A DNA stretch of 64,000 bases from Sulfurimicrobium lacus (GCF_011764585.1 NZ_AP022853.1:2091501-2155500), one strand, 5' to 3'. Positions 34,345 through 48,657 are shown, numbered from the stretch's first letter. Notes: a model not told the origin generated them from the letters alone. Translations and numbers: made by a program.

Positions 34345-35415
34345 TCAAAACAGGTCTATGCTGCCCGATGCGACCTCTTTCAGAACACCTTCCTTGACCA
34401 GCGTGTCGTAGTGAAAAATTCGGTTGCGTCCCGCATGTTTTGCGGCATATAGCGAACTGTCGGCACGGTTGATCACTTCTTGCGGCAGCACGCGCGGGTC
34501 GGCGCCGCTGAAGCCGCCGCTGATGGTGACATGGCCTACCTGCGGAAACTGGAATTCCTCGATTTTCTTCCGTGCACGCTCGAAAGCCAGCGTAGCCGAC
34601 TCAAGGTCGTTGGCGGCGATGATGGCGATGAACTCTTCGCCGCCGTAGCGGTAGAGAAGATCGGACTGGCGAAACGAGCTTTGCAGCAGGCGGGTGACCA
34701 AAATCAGCACTTCATCACCCATGATGTGGCCGTAGGTATCGTTGATGCTTTTGAAGTGATCGATGTCCAGCACGCCGAGCCAGTAGGTTTTAGGCGTTTT
34801 ATCGCGTCGTGAATTCTCGTTTTCTGAATCGTGAATGCGGATTGACAGCAGATTCCACAAGCGGTCGAGATTGGTTTCCAGCGAGTAGCGGTTCAGCAGG
34901 CCCGTGAGTTGGTCGCGCTGGCTGGTGTCGAGCAGTTCATAGTAATTCGTGAACACTTCAAGGACGCCGTTAACGATTGCATCTTCGACAGGCGTAACTT
35001 CCCGATCACGCTGAAAGACGAAATAGCCGCACAGTTCATTGCCGCCCCGCAGCGGGTAGCAGATGAGCAGGTCATTCCCCGTTTTTCGCCTGCATGGCTT
35101 GCCGAGCAGGCGCACGTTATCAAGCAGTTCACGCACTGCGCTCGGGATGTTCTGATCGTTGGCGATTTCCTCAACCCGCTCTGCGACGCGTTGAACGCCA
35201 TCTTCTTCCGTCACCATGGTTCGCGCGTGATGCAGTGCACGCAGGACGACTCCGTTGTCATCGACGCGATAAAGAGAGGTTTCGAGCACGCCAAGCAAGG
35301 GGCCAAGCGTGCGCAACAGGCTCTGTTCCACCAGATAGGTGTCGCGGATCGCGGTCATCGAGCCAAGTTTTTTTAATATGCCGGGCAAACCCGGTTCGGT
35401 GAGGTGAGTGGGCAT
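34345..35415 (-). CDS. GAF-GGDEF diguanylate cyclase
   Basis: Protein of 356 residues, without membrane segments. An N-terminal GAF-like sensor region (about 30-160) is followed by a GGDEF domain whose active loop reads YRYGGEEFIAI, the active GGEEF variant, with DIDHFKSINDTYGH upstream. It makes c-di-GMP. It converges on the PAP2 gene with a 5-bp gap and is followed upstream by 180 bp of noncoding sequence. Confidence 0.92.
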   Translation of the reverse strand: MPTHLTEPGLPGILKKLGSMTAIRDTYLVEQSLLRTLGPLLGVLETSLYRVDDNGVVLRALHHARTMVTEEDGVQRVAERVEEIANDQNIPSAVRELLDNVRLLGKPCRRKTGNDLLICYPLRGGNELCGYFVFQRDREVTPVEDAIVNGVLEVFTNYYELLDTSQRDQLTGLLNRYSLETNLDRLWNLLSIRIHDSENENSRRDKTPKTYWLGVLDIDHFKSINDTYGHIMGDEVLILVTRLLQSSFRQSDLLYRYGGEEFIAIIAANDLESATLAFERARKKIEEFQFPQVGHVTISGGFSGADPRVLPQEVINRADSSLYAAKHAGRNRIFHYDTLVKEGVLKEVASGSIDLF

Positions 35416-35597
35416 CGGTTATTTTCAAATAGCTGTTATTTTGATTCGGGATTTGAATATCCTAAATCGGGTTTTTTGGGCCCGCTACTTTAACATTTCG
35501 GCGGCCGCCGGGGAGGCATTTGGGGACGCACATTTTAACGTCCGCAGCCGTCGGGGCTCAGCCAGCAATTTGGCGCTTATGGGGGAAATCCGAATAT

Positions 35598-37197
<1,600 letters not shown>

Positions 37198-37202
37198 TCA
37201 TC

Positions 37203-37211
37203 TGCTATAAT
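37203..37211 (+). promoter_or_regulatory. Extended -10 promoter of ftsK
   Basis: TGCTATAAT (TATAAT at 37206-37211) lies 26 bp before the ftsK ATG in the trxB-ftsK divergent region. It is a consensus extended -10; no good -35 at the proper spacing is visible. Confidence 0.55.
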
Positions 37212-37237
37212 CAGCCAACCTTTTTGTACCACCATAT

Positions 37238-39529
37238 ATGGCAACGTCAAAAAACATTTCCACCAGCAAGCCCTCCGCCGGCAGTCCCTTTCCGCCCAAA
37301 ATTTCCGGGCTGATGCGGGAGTCGTGGTGGCTGGCGCTGGTGGGCGTGGCGCTGTATTTCATCATGATTCTCGGCACTTACGACCGTGCCGATCCGGGCT
37401 GGTCGCACAGCGTCACGGTGGCTTCCGTGCATAATGCCGGCGGACAGGTGGGTGCCTGGCTGGCTGACATTTTTCTCTACCTGTACGGCCTTTCCGCTTA
37501 TTGGTGGGCGGCGTTCTTCCTTTTCGCCATCGCCTGGGGCTATCGCCGCATCGACAGCGTCAACGAGGGCGACCGGCATTCGCTGTTCATCGCGTTCATC
37601 GGCTTCGTTATCATCATTCTCGCCAGCAGCGGCATCGAGGCGTTGCGCCTGTATAGCCTGAAAGTCGCCTTGCCATTGGCGCCCGGGGGCATGCTGGGCG
37701 CGGTGATCAGCGGTTTCCTGTGGAAATCGGTGGGGTTCACCGGGGCCACGCTGCTGTTGCTGTTCCTGATGGCCATCGGCCTGAGCTTTTTCATCGGCCT
37801 TTCCTGGCTCGAACTGATCGAGCGCGTCGGCGGCTGGGTGGAAGACAGTTATCATTTCGTCATCAATGCGCGTGAGGCGCGCCTGGACCGGCAGGCCGGC
37901 AAGGAAGCCGAGGCCGAGCGGGAGCACGTGGTCACGGAAGAGAAAAAACGCTTCGAGGATCACGAGCCTATCCATATCCAGGCACCGGTGGTCGAGATTC
38001 CGAAATCGGAGCGCATCGAGCGGGAAAAGCAGGTGCCGCTGTTCGAGAACATGCCGGATTCTCCCTTGCCGCCCCTGCACCTGCTGGATGAAGCCGACCA
38101 GAACACCGAATTCATCAGCCCCGAGACCCTGGAATACACCTCGCGCCTGATCGAACGCAAGCTGGCCGACTTCGGCGTCGAGGTGAAGGTCATCGCCGCC
38201 TATCCCGGCCCGGTCATCACCCGCTACGAGATCGAGCCGGCGGTGGGGGTGAAGGGCAGCCAGATCATGAACCTCATCAAGGACCTAGCGCGCGCCTTGT
38301 CGGTGGTGAGCATCCGTGTGGTGGAAACCATCCCCGGCAAGCACTACATGGGCCTCGAGTTGCCCAACCCGAAACGCCAGGTGGTGCGCCTGTCCGAGAT
38401 TCTCGGTTCGCAGGCCTACGCCGGCATGAATTCTCCGCTTACCATCGCCATGGGCAAGGACATCGGCGGCCAGCCGGTGGTCGCGGACCTGGCCAAGATG
38501 CCGCATGTGCTGGTGGCGGGCACCACGGGTTCGGGTAAATCGGTGGCGGTGAACGCCATGATCCTGTCCCTGCTCTACAAGGCCGAACCGTCGCAGGTGC
38601 GTCTCATCATGGTCGACCCGAAAATGCTCGAGTTGTCCATTTACGAAGGCATCCCGCACCTGCTCGCGCCGGTGGTCACCGACATGAAGCATGCCGCCAA
38701 CGCGCTCAACTGGTGCGTGGCCGAGATGGAGCGACGCTACAAGCTGATGTCGGCGCTCGGCGTGCGCAATTTGGCCGGCGCCAACCAGAAGATCCGCGAC
38801 GCCAAGAAGGCCGGCACGCCGGTCACCAATCCTTTCAGCCTGACGCCCGATGCGCCCGAGCCGGTCGAGGAAATGCCTTTCATCGTGGTGCTGATCGACG
38901 AACTGGCCGACCTCATGATGGTGGTGGGCAAGAAGGTGGAAGAACTGATCGCCCGCCTGGCGCAAAAGGCGCGTGCCTCGGGCATCCACCTCGTGCTGGC
39001 CACCCAGCGTCCTTCGGTGGACGTCATCACCGGCCTGATCAAGGCCAATATCCCGACCCGTATCGCGTTCCAGGTGTCGAGCAAGATCGATTCGCGCACC
39101 ATCCTCGACCAGCAGGGCGCCGAAGCGCTGCTCGGCCAGGGCGACATGCTCTACCTGCCGCCCGGCACCGGCTACCCGCAGCGGGTGCATGGCGCCTATG
39201 TGGCCGACAACGAAGTACACAAGGTCGTGGATTACCTGAAATCGCTGGGCGAACCGCAATACGTGGAAGGCATCCTGGACGGCGGCCTAGCCGACGGCGA
39301 AGGCGAGGCCGGGGAGGGTGGCGGCGACGTCGAAGCTGACCCGATGTACGACGAAGCCGTGTCAATCGTGATCAAATCGCGCCGCGCCTCGATCTCGGCG
39401 GTGCAGCGTCAGCTCCGGATCGGCTACAACCGGGCGGCGCGCTTGATCGAGCAAATGGAAAAGGCCGGGCTGGTATCGCCCATGCAAAGCAACGGCAACC
39501 GCGAAGTGCTGGTCCCGCACCATGAGTAA
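37238..39529 (+). CDS. ftsK: DNA translocase FtsK
   Basis: Cell-division DNA pump of 763 residues. Four N-terminal membrane helices (about 28-200), a short charged linker, then the RecA-like motor with Walker A GTTGSGKS at 428-435 and Walker B in [14 protein letters not shown]. The C-terminal winged-helix gamma domain ([21 protein letters not shown]) reads KOPS and contacts XerD. The linker is short, as in SpoIIIE-like members. The next gene overlaps its end by 8 bp. Confidence 0.96.
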   Translation: MATSKNISTSKPSAGSPFPPKISGLMRESWWLALVGVALYFIMILGTYDRADPGWSHSVTVASVHNAGGQVGAWLADIFLYLYGLSAYWWAAFFLFAIAWGYRRIDSVNEGDRHSLFIAFIGFVIIILASSGIEALRLYSLKVALPLAPGGMLGAVISGFLWKSVGFTGATLLLLFLMAIGLSFFIGLSWLELIERVGGWVEDSYHFVINAREARLDRQAGKEAEAEREHVVTEEKKRFEDHEPIHIQAPVVEIPKSERIEREKQVPLFENMPDSPLPPLHLLDEADQNTEFISPETLEYTSRLIERKLADFGVEVKVIAAYPGPVITRYEIEPAVGVKGSQIMNLIKDLARALSVVSIRVVETIPGKHYMGLELPNPKRQVVRLSEILGSQAYAGMNSPLTIAMGKDIGGQPVVADLAKMPHVLVAGTTGSGKSVAVNAMILSLLYKAEPSQVRLIMVDPKMLELSIYEGIPHLLAPVVTDMKHAANALNWCVAEMERRYKLMSALGVRNLAGANQKIRDAKKAGTPVTNPFSLTPDAPEPVEEMPFIVVLIDELADLMMVVGKKVEELIARLAQKARASGIHLVLATQRPSVDVITGLIKANIPTRIAFQVSSKIDSRTILDQQGAEALLGQGDMLYLPPGTGYPQRVHGAYVADNEVHKVVDYLKSLGEPQYVEGILDGGLADGEGEAGEGGGDVEADPMYDEAVSIVIKSRRASISAVQRQLRIGYNRAARLIEQMEKAGLVSPMQSNGNREVLVPHHE

Positions 39530-40004
39530 GGTGGAATTCATCGACCAGGCACTGCTGCAGCAAGTCGTCGAAAGCGCAGCCGCCTCTCCGCGCCGGCGCA
39601 AGAACTACAATTTCCACGCCGACGATGGCGATGCGAGCCACCGCCTGCTCAATGCTATGGAGACGGATTCCTACATTCCGCCGCACTGCCATCTTGATTC
39701 GAGCAAGGATGAGACAATATTGGTCCTGCGCGGCAAGATCGGCATGGTGCTGTTCGACGCCGCGGGCAAGCTGACCCGTACCGAAGTGCTGCAGGCCGGC
39801 GGCGTAACCCTCGGCATCAATATCCCGCACGGCCAGTTCCATACGCTGGTGGCGCTCGAGGCGGGCAGTGTGTTTTTCGAGTCCAAGGCCGGACCCTACG
39901 CGCCGTTGTCCGCGCAAGAGAAGGCCCCCTGGGCGCCCGCCGAAGACGCGCCCGACGCGGGTCGATATTTGGCACAACTCAAAGAGCTATTCGCAACAAC
40001 ATGA
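39522..40004 (+). CDS. WbuC-family cupin metalloprotein
   Basis: Cupin-fold protein of 160 residues. [29 protein letters not shown] gives the metal-binding His residues, and [14 protein letters not shown] closes the cupin. WbuC-type proteins are often found in O-antigen or envelope loci; their chemistry is unsettled. Translationally coupled to both ftsK and lolA (overlaps of 8 and 4 bp). Confidence 0.85.
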   Translation: MSKVEFIDQALLQQVVESAAASPRRRKNYNFHADDGDASHRLLNAMETDSYIPPHCHLDSSKDETILVLRGKIGMVLFDAAGKLTRTEVLQAGGVTLGINIPHGQFHTLVALEAGSVFFESKAGPYAPLSAQEKAPWAPAEDAPDAGRYLAQLKELFATT

Positions 40005-40603
40005 AAATACTCGCCTTATTGTTACTTCTGCCGAGCATGGCCTTGGCCTCCGGCGTGGATAGCCTGCACAACTTTCTGCTGCACAGCCACACCCTGCGGG
40101 CCCAGTTCACTCAGATGGTGGTGGACCGCAACGGCAAACAGGTGCAAAACGCCAGCGGCCTGATGCAGTTCTCGCGCCCGGGAAAATTCCGCTGGGTGTA
40201 CGAAAAGCCCTATGCCCAGTTGATCGTCGGCGACGGCGTCAAAGTCTGGATGTTCGACGCCGACCTGAATCAGGTCACGGTGAAGAAACTCGACAAGGCG
40301 CTGGGCAGCACGCCAGCCGCCTTGCTGGCGGGAAACAACGAGATCGAGCGCAACTTCGACCTGATCGACGGCGGCCGTGGCGAAGGACTGGAATGGGTCG
40401 AGGCATCGCCCAGAACCCAGGACGGCAGCTTCGAGAAAATTCGCCTCGCCTTCAGGGATGGCACCCTGGCGGTGATGGAGCTGCGCGATCACTTCGGCCA
40501 GACCACCACCATCCGCTTCCTGCAGCTCGAACTGAACCCCAAGCTGGCGGCCAAGTTGTTCGTCTTTACCCCGCCCGCGGGCGCGGACGTCGTCGGTGAC
40601 TGA
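40001..40603 (+). CDS. lolA: Outer-membrane lipoprotein carrier LolA
   Basis: Periplasmic lipoprotein chaperone of 200 residues that ferries lipoproteins from LolCDE to LolB. Signal peptide (LALLLLLPSMALA), then FTQMVVDRNGKQVQNASGLM and FRWVYEKPYAQLIVGDG, the LolA core. Located between the cupin gene and rarA in one operon, as in many betaproteobacteria (ftsK-lolA-rarA). Confidence 0.93.
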   Translation: MKILALLLLLPSMALASGVDSLHNFLLHSHTLRAQFTQMVVDRNGKQVQNASGLMQFSRPGKFRWVYEKPYAQLIVGDGVKVWMFDADLNQVTVKKLDKALGSTPAALLAGNNEIERNFDLIDGGRGEGLEWVEASPRTQDGSFEKIRLAFRDGTLAVMELRDHFGQTTTIRFLQLELNPKLAAKLFVFTPPAGADVVGD

Positions 40604-41906
40604 CCTGTTCTCCCAGACGCCGCAGAAGCCCCTTGCGGAACGCTTGCGGCCGAACACGCTGGACCAGGTGGTGGGCCAGTCGCACCTGCTCGGTCCAGGC
40701 AAGCCGCTGCGCATGGCGTTCGAATCCAGGAAGCTCCATTCCATGATCCTGTGGGGGCCCCCCGGGGTGGGCAAGACCACGCTGGCACGGCTCATGGCCG
40801 AGGCGTTCGACGCTGAGTTCATCGCGTTGTCGGCGGTGTTTTCCGGCGTCAAGGATATCCGCGAGGCGATCCAGAAAGCCGAACTTGCGCTGCAACAGTA
40901 CGGCAGGCATACCATCCTGTTCGTAGACGAAGTGCACCGCTTCAACAAGTCCCAGCAGGACGCTTTCCTGCCGTACGTCGAGCAGGGGCTGGTGACCTTC
41001 ATCGGCGCCACCACGGAAAATCCTTCCTTCGAGGTCAACAGCGCGCTGTTGAGCCGGGCGCAGGTCTACGTCCTCATGCCGCTCTCGGATGAGGATCTTG
41101 GCACCCTTTTCGACCGCGCCTGCCGCGAGGCGCTGCCGGGCATGCAGTTCAATCCCGCCGCCAAGGATCTGCTGATCGGCTATGCCGACGGCGATGCGCG
41201 CCGCCTGCTTAATCTCATGGAACAGATCAACAATGCGGCAATAAGCAAGAATATTCAGGATATTGTCGAAGAATTCATCCAGAATACTTTAAGTCAGAGC
41301 GCACGCCGTTTCGACAAGGGCGGCGACCAGTTCTACGACCAGATTTCGGCCCTGCACAAATCCGTGCGCGGCTCCAGTCCCGATGCCGCGCTCTACTGGC
41401 TGTGCCGCATGCTCGACGGCGGCGCCGACCCGCTGTATCTGGGCCGCCGCATCGTGCGCATGGCGAGCGAGGACATCGGCCTGGCGGACCCGCGCGCCCT
41501 GCGCCTGGCGCTCGATGCCTGCGAGGTGTATGAAAGGCTGGGCAGCCCTGAGGGCGAGCTGGCTTTGGCCCAGGCCGTGCTCTACCTGGCCGCCGCGCCC
41601 AAAAGCAACGCCGCCTACGTGGCATATAATGACGTCCGCGCCTTCATCCGCAACGACAAATCCCGCGCCGTGCCGGAGCATTTGCGCAATGCGCCGACCA
41701 AGCTGATGAAAGAACTCGGCTTCGGACGCGAATACCGCTACGCCCACGACGAGCCGGACGCTTATGCCGCTGGGGAAAACTATTTCCCGGACGAAGTTAA
41801 AGCGGTGAATTTCTATCGCCCCACGCCCAGAGGAATGGAAGGCAAGATCGGCGAACGACTGGCCTATTTGCGTACGCTTGATCGTGAGGCCGGAAAGAAA
41901 AAATAA
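40596..41906 (+). CDS. rarA: Replication-associated recombination protein A (MgsA/RarA)
   Basis: AAA+ ATPase of 436 residues acting at stalled replication forks. Walker A GPPGVGKT at 54-61, Walker B ILFVDEVHRFNK, sensor GATTENPSFE and the arginine-finger segment LSRAQVYVL. GTG start overlapping lolA by 8 bp. Its TAA stop is directly followed by the repeat element at 41907. Confidence 0.95.
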   Translation: MTDLFSQTPQKPLAERLRPNTLDQVVGQSHLLGPGKPLRMAFESRKLHSMILWGPPGVGKTTLARLMAEAFDAEFIALSAVFSGVKDIREAIQKAELALQQYGRHTILFVDEVHRFNKSQQDAFLPYVEQGLVTFIGATTENPSFEVNSALLSRAQVYVLMPLSDEDLGTLFDRACREALPGMQFNPAAKDLLIGYADGDARRLLNLMEQINNAAISKNIQDIVEEFIQNTLSQSARRFDKGGDQFYDQISALHKSVRGSSPDAALYWLCRMLDGGADPLYLGRRIVRMASEDIGLADPRALRLALDACEVYERLGSPEGELALAQAVLYLAAAPKSNAAYVAYNDVRAFIRNDKSRAVPEHLRNAPTKLMKELGFGREYRYAHDEPDAYAAGENYFPDEVKAVNFYRPTPRGMEGKIGERLAYLRTLDREAGKKK

Positions 41907-45078
<3,172 letters not shown>

Positions 45079-45123
45079 GGCCGAAGTGTGGCCGAGATTA
45101 TAAAATTTGTCCATGCCACGGCT

Positions 45124-45151
45124 TTGATATGAACGATAAGCACGGTAGAAT
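45124..45151 (+). promoter_or_regulatory. tRNA-Ser promoter
   Basis: TTGATA (45124-45129), 16-bp spacer, TAGAAT (45146-45151), about 10 bp before the mature tRNA 5' end. A plausible sigma-70 promoter for the tRNA. Confidence 0.5.
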
Positions 45152-45161
45152 GGCGGCCACC

Positions 45162-45251
<90 letters not shown>

Positions 45252-45352
45252 ATTCAATTACAAGCTATTGATGCGACAATAAAATAGCTGAATCAAAGAC
45301 TTCAGTCAGTCCTGGTGCTACACAAAACTGTGACACAGACCAGGAACTGGAC

Positions 45353-45511
45353 ATGTGCCATCTCGCTCTGCGCGGCAAAGTTTATCAATTCCGGATGCGC
45401 GTCCCCCGTGACCTCCTGATTCATTATGATCGCAACGAGTTCTATCACAGACTCAAAACCACAGATCGCTCCAAGGCGAAAGTACTGGCTGCCGGAATCG
45501 CCCCGTACTAG
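45353..45511 (+). pseudogene. N-terminal remnant of a tyrosine recombinase (integrase)
   Basis: A 52-codon frame, MCHLALRGKVYQFRMRVPRD and on to HRLKTTDRSKAKVLAAGIA, matches the N-terminal (DUF6538-like) segment of phage/ICE integrases, which reads RGxxYxFRxRVPxDL...RSLxTxDRxxA. It stops at TAG before any catalytic domain. Its place about 100 bp behind tRNA-Ser is the usual location of such integrases, so this is the scar of a lost integrated element. Confidence 0.7.
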
Positions 45512-45534
45512 CTAGACACCTTTAAGCCTTAACC

Positions 45535-45651
45535 TTGAGGCAACAAGGTGGGCTCTACCTGGCGGTCGTGCTGGATATGTTCTCCCTGCAGATCATTGGC
45601 TGGTCGATGCAGTCGCGCATGGAAACCGATCTGCCCCTCAATGCCCACTGG
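45535..45651 (+). pseudogene. IS3-family transposase (OrfB) fragment
   Basis: The segment GGLYLAVVLDMFSLQIIGWS then MQSRMETDLPLNA matches the start of the rve/DDE catalytic core of IS3-family OrfB. Only about 35 residues remain; the frame after 45651 is unrelated. A relic left in the decayed island behind tRNA-Ser. Confidence 0.75.
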
Positions 45652-45744
45652 ACGCACTACGAAAGTGACCCGATTGGACTCCAGGGAGGAATTAATATCG
45701 TCACGATGCCCACGAGCCAAGTCAATTCCAGAAGACGCGGCTAC

Positions 45745-46863
45745 TCACAGGTCGTTCAGTTCATAGCTGGTACTGCGCCCGCCCGCATCCGATTTCCGCA
45801 GCACGCTCCGCGCAAGCAGGTCGTTGATGTCGCGCAGGGCCGTGTCCGGCGAACATTTGGCAATAGCTGCCCACTTGCTGCTGGTGAGCTTGCCTTCGAA
45901 GCCGTCAAGCATCCGATTGAGCAGCTTCACCTGTCGCTCGTTCAATGGTGTGGTCGCCCAGCGCTGCCAGAAACGCGCCTTGATCAGCACGGCGTCAAGC
46001 GTATGCTGTGCCTGATCGACGGCGCGATGGAGGGCGTCGAGGAACCAGGCGAGCCACTCGGTGACATCCATCGACCGCTTCTGGGTCCGCTCCAGGATGT
46101 CGTAGTAGGCCTTGCGCTCCCGCTGGATCTGCGCCGACAAACTGTAGAAACGCTGCGGACTACCGTCGGCACGCGCCAGAAGCAAGTCACCGATAGCCCG
46201 GGCGATACGACCATTGCCGTCGTCGAACGGGTGCAAGGTGACGAACCACAGATGGCCGAGACCAGCCTTGAGCAGCGCCGGTTCGTTCGATGCGCCATTC
46301 ACCCAGTCGAGGAATCGGCTGGTTTCGGCCTCCAGACGGTCGGCGGGCAGCGCCTCGAAATGCACCCGCTGGCGGCCGAGGGGGCCAGACACCACTTGCA
46401 TCGGGCCGTTGGCATCATCGCGCCAGCCGCCGACCTTGATCTTGGAGAGGCCGGAGTAGCCGGTGGGAAACAGCGCGGCATGCCAGCCGAACAGACGCTC
46501 CCGTGACACAGGTGCATGGCAGTTGGCGGTGGCATCAAGCACCATCTCGACTATGCCTTCGACGTGTCGATCCACCGGGGCCAGGGCACCGATGTCCACG
46601 CCCAGCCTGCGGGCGATGGACGAACGCACGGATTGGACATTGAGCTGCTCACCCTCGATCTCGCTGGTCATGACCACGTCTTCGGTGAGCGCCGCGAGGC
46701 TCGCCTGATCGCGCAGCGCCATGCCCACGTCGGCCAGGCGCCCCATCAAGAGCCCTTGGGCGCGACTAACATCGGCCAAGGGCTCAGCCAGTGCCGCCAA
46801 GTCGAAGCACCAGGTCGCCCAGTCACTGGCCTGCCATATGTATTTGTAAGCGCCGCTATTCAT
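45745..46863 (-). CDS. Fic family protein with DUF4172 N-terminus
   Basis: AMP-transferase-type Fic protein of 372 residues. The N-terminal segment YIWQASDWATWCFDLAALAE resembles DUF4172. An inhibitory helix motif TSEIEG at 66-71 fits [ST]xxxE[GN], so it is self-inhibited (class II). The Fic core HPFDDGNGRIAR has catalytic His211. A C-terminal winged helix (LLNRMLDGFEGKLTSSKWAA) follows. Such proteins modify a target by adenylylation; the target is unknown. Cargo of the decayed tRNA-Ser island. Confidence 0.9.
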   Translation of the reverse strand: MNSGAYKYIWQASDWATWCFDLAALAEPLADVSRAQGLLMGRLADVGMALRDQASLAALTEDVVMTSEIEGEQLNVQSVRSSIARRLGVDIGALAPVDRHVEGIVEMVLDATANCHAPVSRERLFGWHAALFPTGYSGLSKIKVGGWRDDANGPMQVVSGPLGRQRVHFEALPADRLEAETSRFLDWVNGASNEPALLKAGLGHLWFVTLHPFDDGNGRIARAIGDLLLARADGSPQRFYSLSAQIQRERKAYYDILERTQKRSMDVTEWLAWFLDALHRAVDQAQHTLDAVLIKARFWQRWATTPLNERQVKLLNRMLDGFEGKLTSSKWAAIAKCSPDTALRDINDLLARSVLRKSDAGGRSTSYELNDL

Positions 46864-46892
46864 GCGGAGATTATGAGCCGCAATCTCCGCAT
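46862..46892 (-). promoter_or_regulatory. Palindrome over the Fic start codon
   Basis: Perfect 11-bp inverted repeat ATGCGGAGATT (46862-46872) / AATCTCCGCAT (46882-46892). It covers the first bases of the Fic ATG on the minus strand, so it is either an operator at the start of transcription or an mRNA hairpin that hides the start codon. Confidence 0.5.
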
Positions 46893-47306
46893 CAGCAAGT
46901 TATTCGCCGCATGATGTGCGGTGATAGTCGGGCTTTTCCCCGCAAAGAAGGCTGATACGATCTTGGCCATCCTCAACCCGCAAGTGCGTTGCCACGATTG
47001 GAATGTGGGGGGGGCAGGTCATGACTCCGCGTGCGGCTATTGGAAGTCGGATTGGTTGGTGTCAACTCAGATTTTTTGGATGCCCGCAGCCAAAATACAA
47101 CAAGAATTGCGAATTGTGAGTATTCGGCCGGCTAACGCCCTTTCCTACGCAGCAGAATTTATCAATTTCTGATCACGAGGCGTCGTGATACGGCTTTACA
47201 TTCGTTAGCCCTCACCGAAGCGTGAGCAGTGTTCCATAAGGCATTCAGACGCGCCTGCCCTCATGGGCTCATGGGCTGGCGCGGCTGTTGGGTGGGCGAG
47301 AAGAGG
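46893..47306. other. Gene-free spacer between Fic and the glycine-zipper gene
   Basis: About 410 bp with no convincing gene. It holds an 81-bp palindromic site (47130-47210) listed separately and a run of eight G at about 47008. Short frames here have no recognisable product. Confidence 0.5.
47130..47210. repeat. attC-like or palindromic site
   Basis: GGCTAAC-G (47130-47137) and C-GTTAGCC (47203-47210) form an 8-bp outer inverted repeat, and ATCACGA/TCGTGAT (47172-47189) form a perfect inner stem. The 81-bp length and the GTTAGCC/GGCTAAC boxes recall attC sites, but the intermediate arms pair poorly and no cassette gene abuts it. Confidence 0.35.
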
Positions 47307-47522
47307 TTATTTGTTGATCTCGTGGCCAATGACGCCGCCGACCGCAGCGCCGCCCACCGTGCCCGCGGCGCTGCCGCCGGTCAGGACGGAGCCGCCCACG
47401 GCGCCGACGCCGGCACCGATCGCGGTATTCTTATCCTGTTGCGACATTCCGGCGCACCCCGCCAAGCCGAATAGCACGGTTGCTGCTGCCGCATTCACGG
47501 CCAGTTTTTGTATCGTATTCAT
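47307..47522 (-). CDS. Glycine-zipper lipoprotein (OsmB-like)
   Basis: Lipoprotein of 71 residues. Lipobox LAGC, then a glycine-zipper 2TM motif: TAIGAGVGAVGGSVLTGG, then GTVGGAAVGGVIGHEINK. AGGAGG precedes the ATG at 47522. Small zipper lipoproteins of this type are often induced by osmotic or envelope stress. It follows the Cys-repeat gene on the same strand, behind a terminator-like hairpin. Confidence 0.85.
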   Translation of the reverse strand: MNTIQKLAVNAAAATVLFGLAGCAGMSQQDKNTAIGAGVGAVGGSVLTGGSAAGTVGGAAVGGVIGHEINK

Positions 47523-47551
47523 TGGGAATACCTCCTGTGTTAAAAACATCC

Positions 47552-47572
47552 GGGCCAGGTAATTCCTGGCCC
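47552..47572 (-). terminator. Terminator-like hairpin between two stress genes
   Basis: GGGCCAGG/CCTGGCCC stem of 8 bp with a 5-nt loop, followed on the minus strand after five bases by TTTTTA. It ends the Cys-repeat gene (stop 47578) and may attenuate read-through into the glycine-zipper gene. Confidence 0.5.
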
Positions 47573-47577
47573 TTTGC

Positions 47578-48189
47578 TTACTTGCCGTAACGCTTCTTGG
47601 CTTCGTTTACACAACTGTCCTTGGCGTCGCCAGACATGGCATCGCATTTTTCTTTCGCCACCGCATAATCCGCGTCGCGCTTGTCAGCTGCTGCGTCCTG
47701 ACGTGCTTCGCTGCCTTTTTCTTGCGCTTTTTCGCGAGCGGCCGAGCTATCTTCGTTGGCTGTTGCATTTGCCTTCGAGGTTTTCAACTGTGCCTTGGCG
47801 TCAGCTTTTGCGTGCACCAGGGCGGCTTTCGCTTCTTTCACACAGACATCCTTGACGTTGCCCGCTTTGTCATCGCACTTTTCTTTGGCCACGGCGTAAT
47901 CTGCTTCCGCTTTGGCAACACTTACTTCGTAGCTGGCCTTTTTAGAGGGCTTGTAGCTTGCTTCAAGTTCGGCTTTTGCGACCTTTTCCTTGCCTTTTGC
48001 TTCGGCCATGCAAATGTCCTTGGCGTTAGCAGCTAATGAACCACAATTCTCCTTTGCGGCCTTGTAGTCGGCCTCGATATTTTTCTCGGCTGCCTTGTAT
48101 TCGCTTTTCGGCATGTTTTCCGCCATGGCGCTAACGCTGTATGCAAGACTCATGGCCAGCACGATCGAACTGATATTGATTTTATTCAT
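47578..48189 (-). CDS. Exported protein with three C-x10-C helical repeats
   Basis: Protein of 203 residues with a signal peptide ending at SAMA. Three copies of a helical repeat, roughly ADYAVAKEKC-x10-CVKEAK, carry the cysteine pairs 49/60, 105/116 and 182/193, all with the same C-x10-C spacing. The intervening stretches are Ala/Lys/Glu-rich. The paired cysteines could form disulfides or bind metal in the periplasm. I know similar proteins only as hypothetical or TolA-like. Start at ATG 48189. Confidence 0.75.
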   Translation of the reverse strand: MNKINISSIVLAMSLAYSVSAMAENMPKSEYKAAEKNIEADYKAAKENCGSLAANAKDICMAEAKGKEKVAKAELEASYKPSKKASYEVSVAKAEADYAVAKEKCDDKAGNVKDVCVKEAKAALVHAKADAKAQLKTSKANATANEDSSAAREKAQEKGSEARQDAAADKRDADYAVAKEKCDAMSGDAKDSCVNEAKKRYGK

Positions 48190-48271
48190 GGTTATGTTCC
48201 TTAAATGTTGTTTGTTTATTGAAGCGATGTGCGGCGAAATTTTCCCCCACACGGGTCAGGCATTACCGTGC

Positions 48272-48475
48272 TTAATCTTTCTGGCGAGCTTGCCAATCGG
48301 CAATCTGCTTTTCTGCTTCGTCCTTGCTGATGCCGTAAATTTCCTGAATCTTTCCGGCAAGCTGATCGCGTTTGCCGGCAATCACGTCCAGATGATCATC
48401 GGTGAGTTTGCCCCACTGCTCTTTGACATTGCCCTTCAGTTGTTTCCAGTTACCTTCGATACGATCCCAGTTCAT
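48272..48475 (-). CDS. CsbD family stress protein
   Basis: CsbD-like protein of 67 residues: MNWDRIEGNWKQLKGNVKEQ WGKLTDDHL, then a lysine/aspartate-rich helix. The family is induced by general stress in many bacteria; its function is unknown. GGAGACGG precedes the ATG. A TGTGCG-N4-CGTACA palindrome lies 106 bp upstream. Confidence 0.93.
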   Translation of the reverse strand: MNWDRIEGNWKQLKGNVKEQWGKLTDDHLDVIAGKRDQLAGKIQEIYGISKDEAEKQIADWQARQKD

Positions 48476-48580
48476 TGCCGTCTCCTAATCCGAGTTGGTT
48501 TTCGAGGCGGGGCGCTTGGCGCGGGATGGCAAGTTTCCAGCCTCGATGTGCTCAATTTATCGAGGGTGCCACGTCGTGTC

Positions 48581-48596
48581 TGTGCGCTGGCGTACA
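48581..48596. promoter_or_regulatory. Palindromic operator candidate (csbD)
   Basis: TGTGCG-CTGG-CGTACA. One of a family of 16-bp sites found in intergenic regions between 48 and 62 kb. It lies upstream of csbD (minus strand). Confidence 0.6.
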
Positions 48597-48624
48597 AACA
48601 AAAAACCCTGCCGAAGCAGGGTTT
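48594..48624 (-). terminator. Rho-independent terminator of the exported-protein gene
   Basis: Stem AAACCCTGC / GCAGGGTTT (48603-48624, 4-nt loop), followed on the minus strand by a T-rich tract (TTTTTTGTTTG). It is placed 34 bp after the stop of the gene at 48658-49095 and overlaps the operator candidate by three bases. Confidence 0.85.
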
Positions 48625-48657
48625 GGCTCAACACAGGCTGATTGTCACGCCGATGCC

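Noticed and set aside
46915-46932. TGTGCG half-site upstream of Fic
   Set aside because: Second half of the palindrome is missing.
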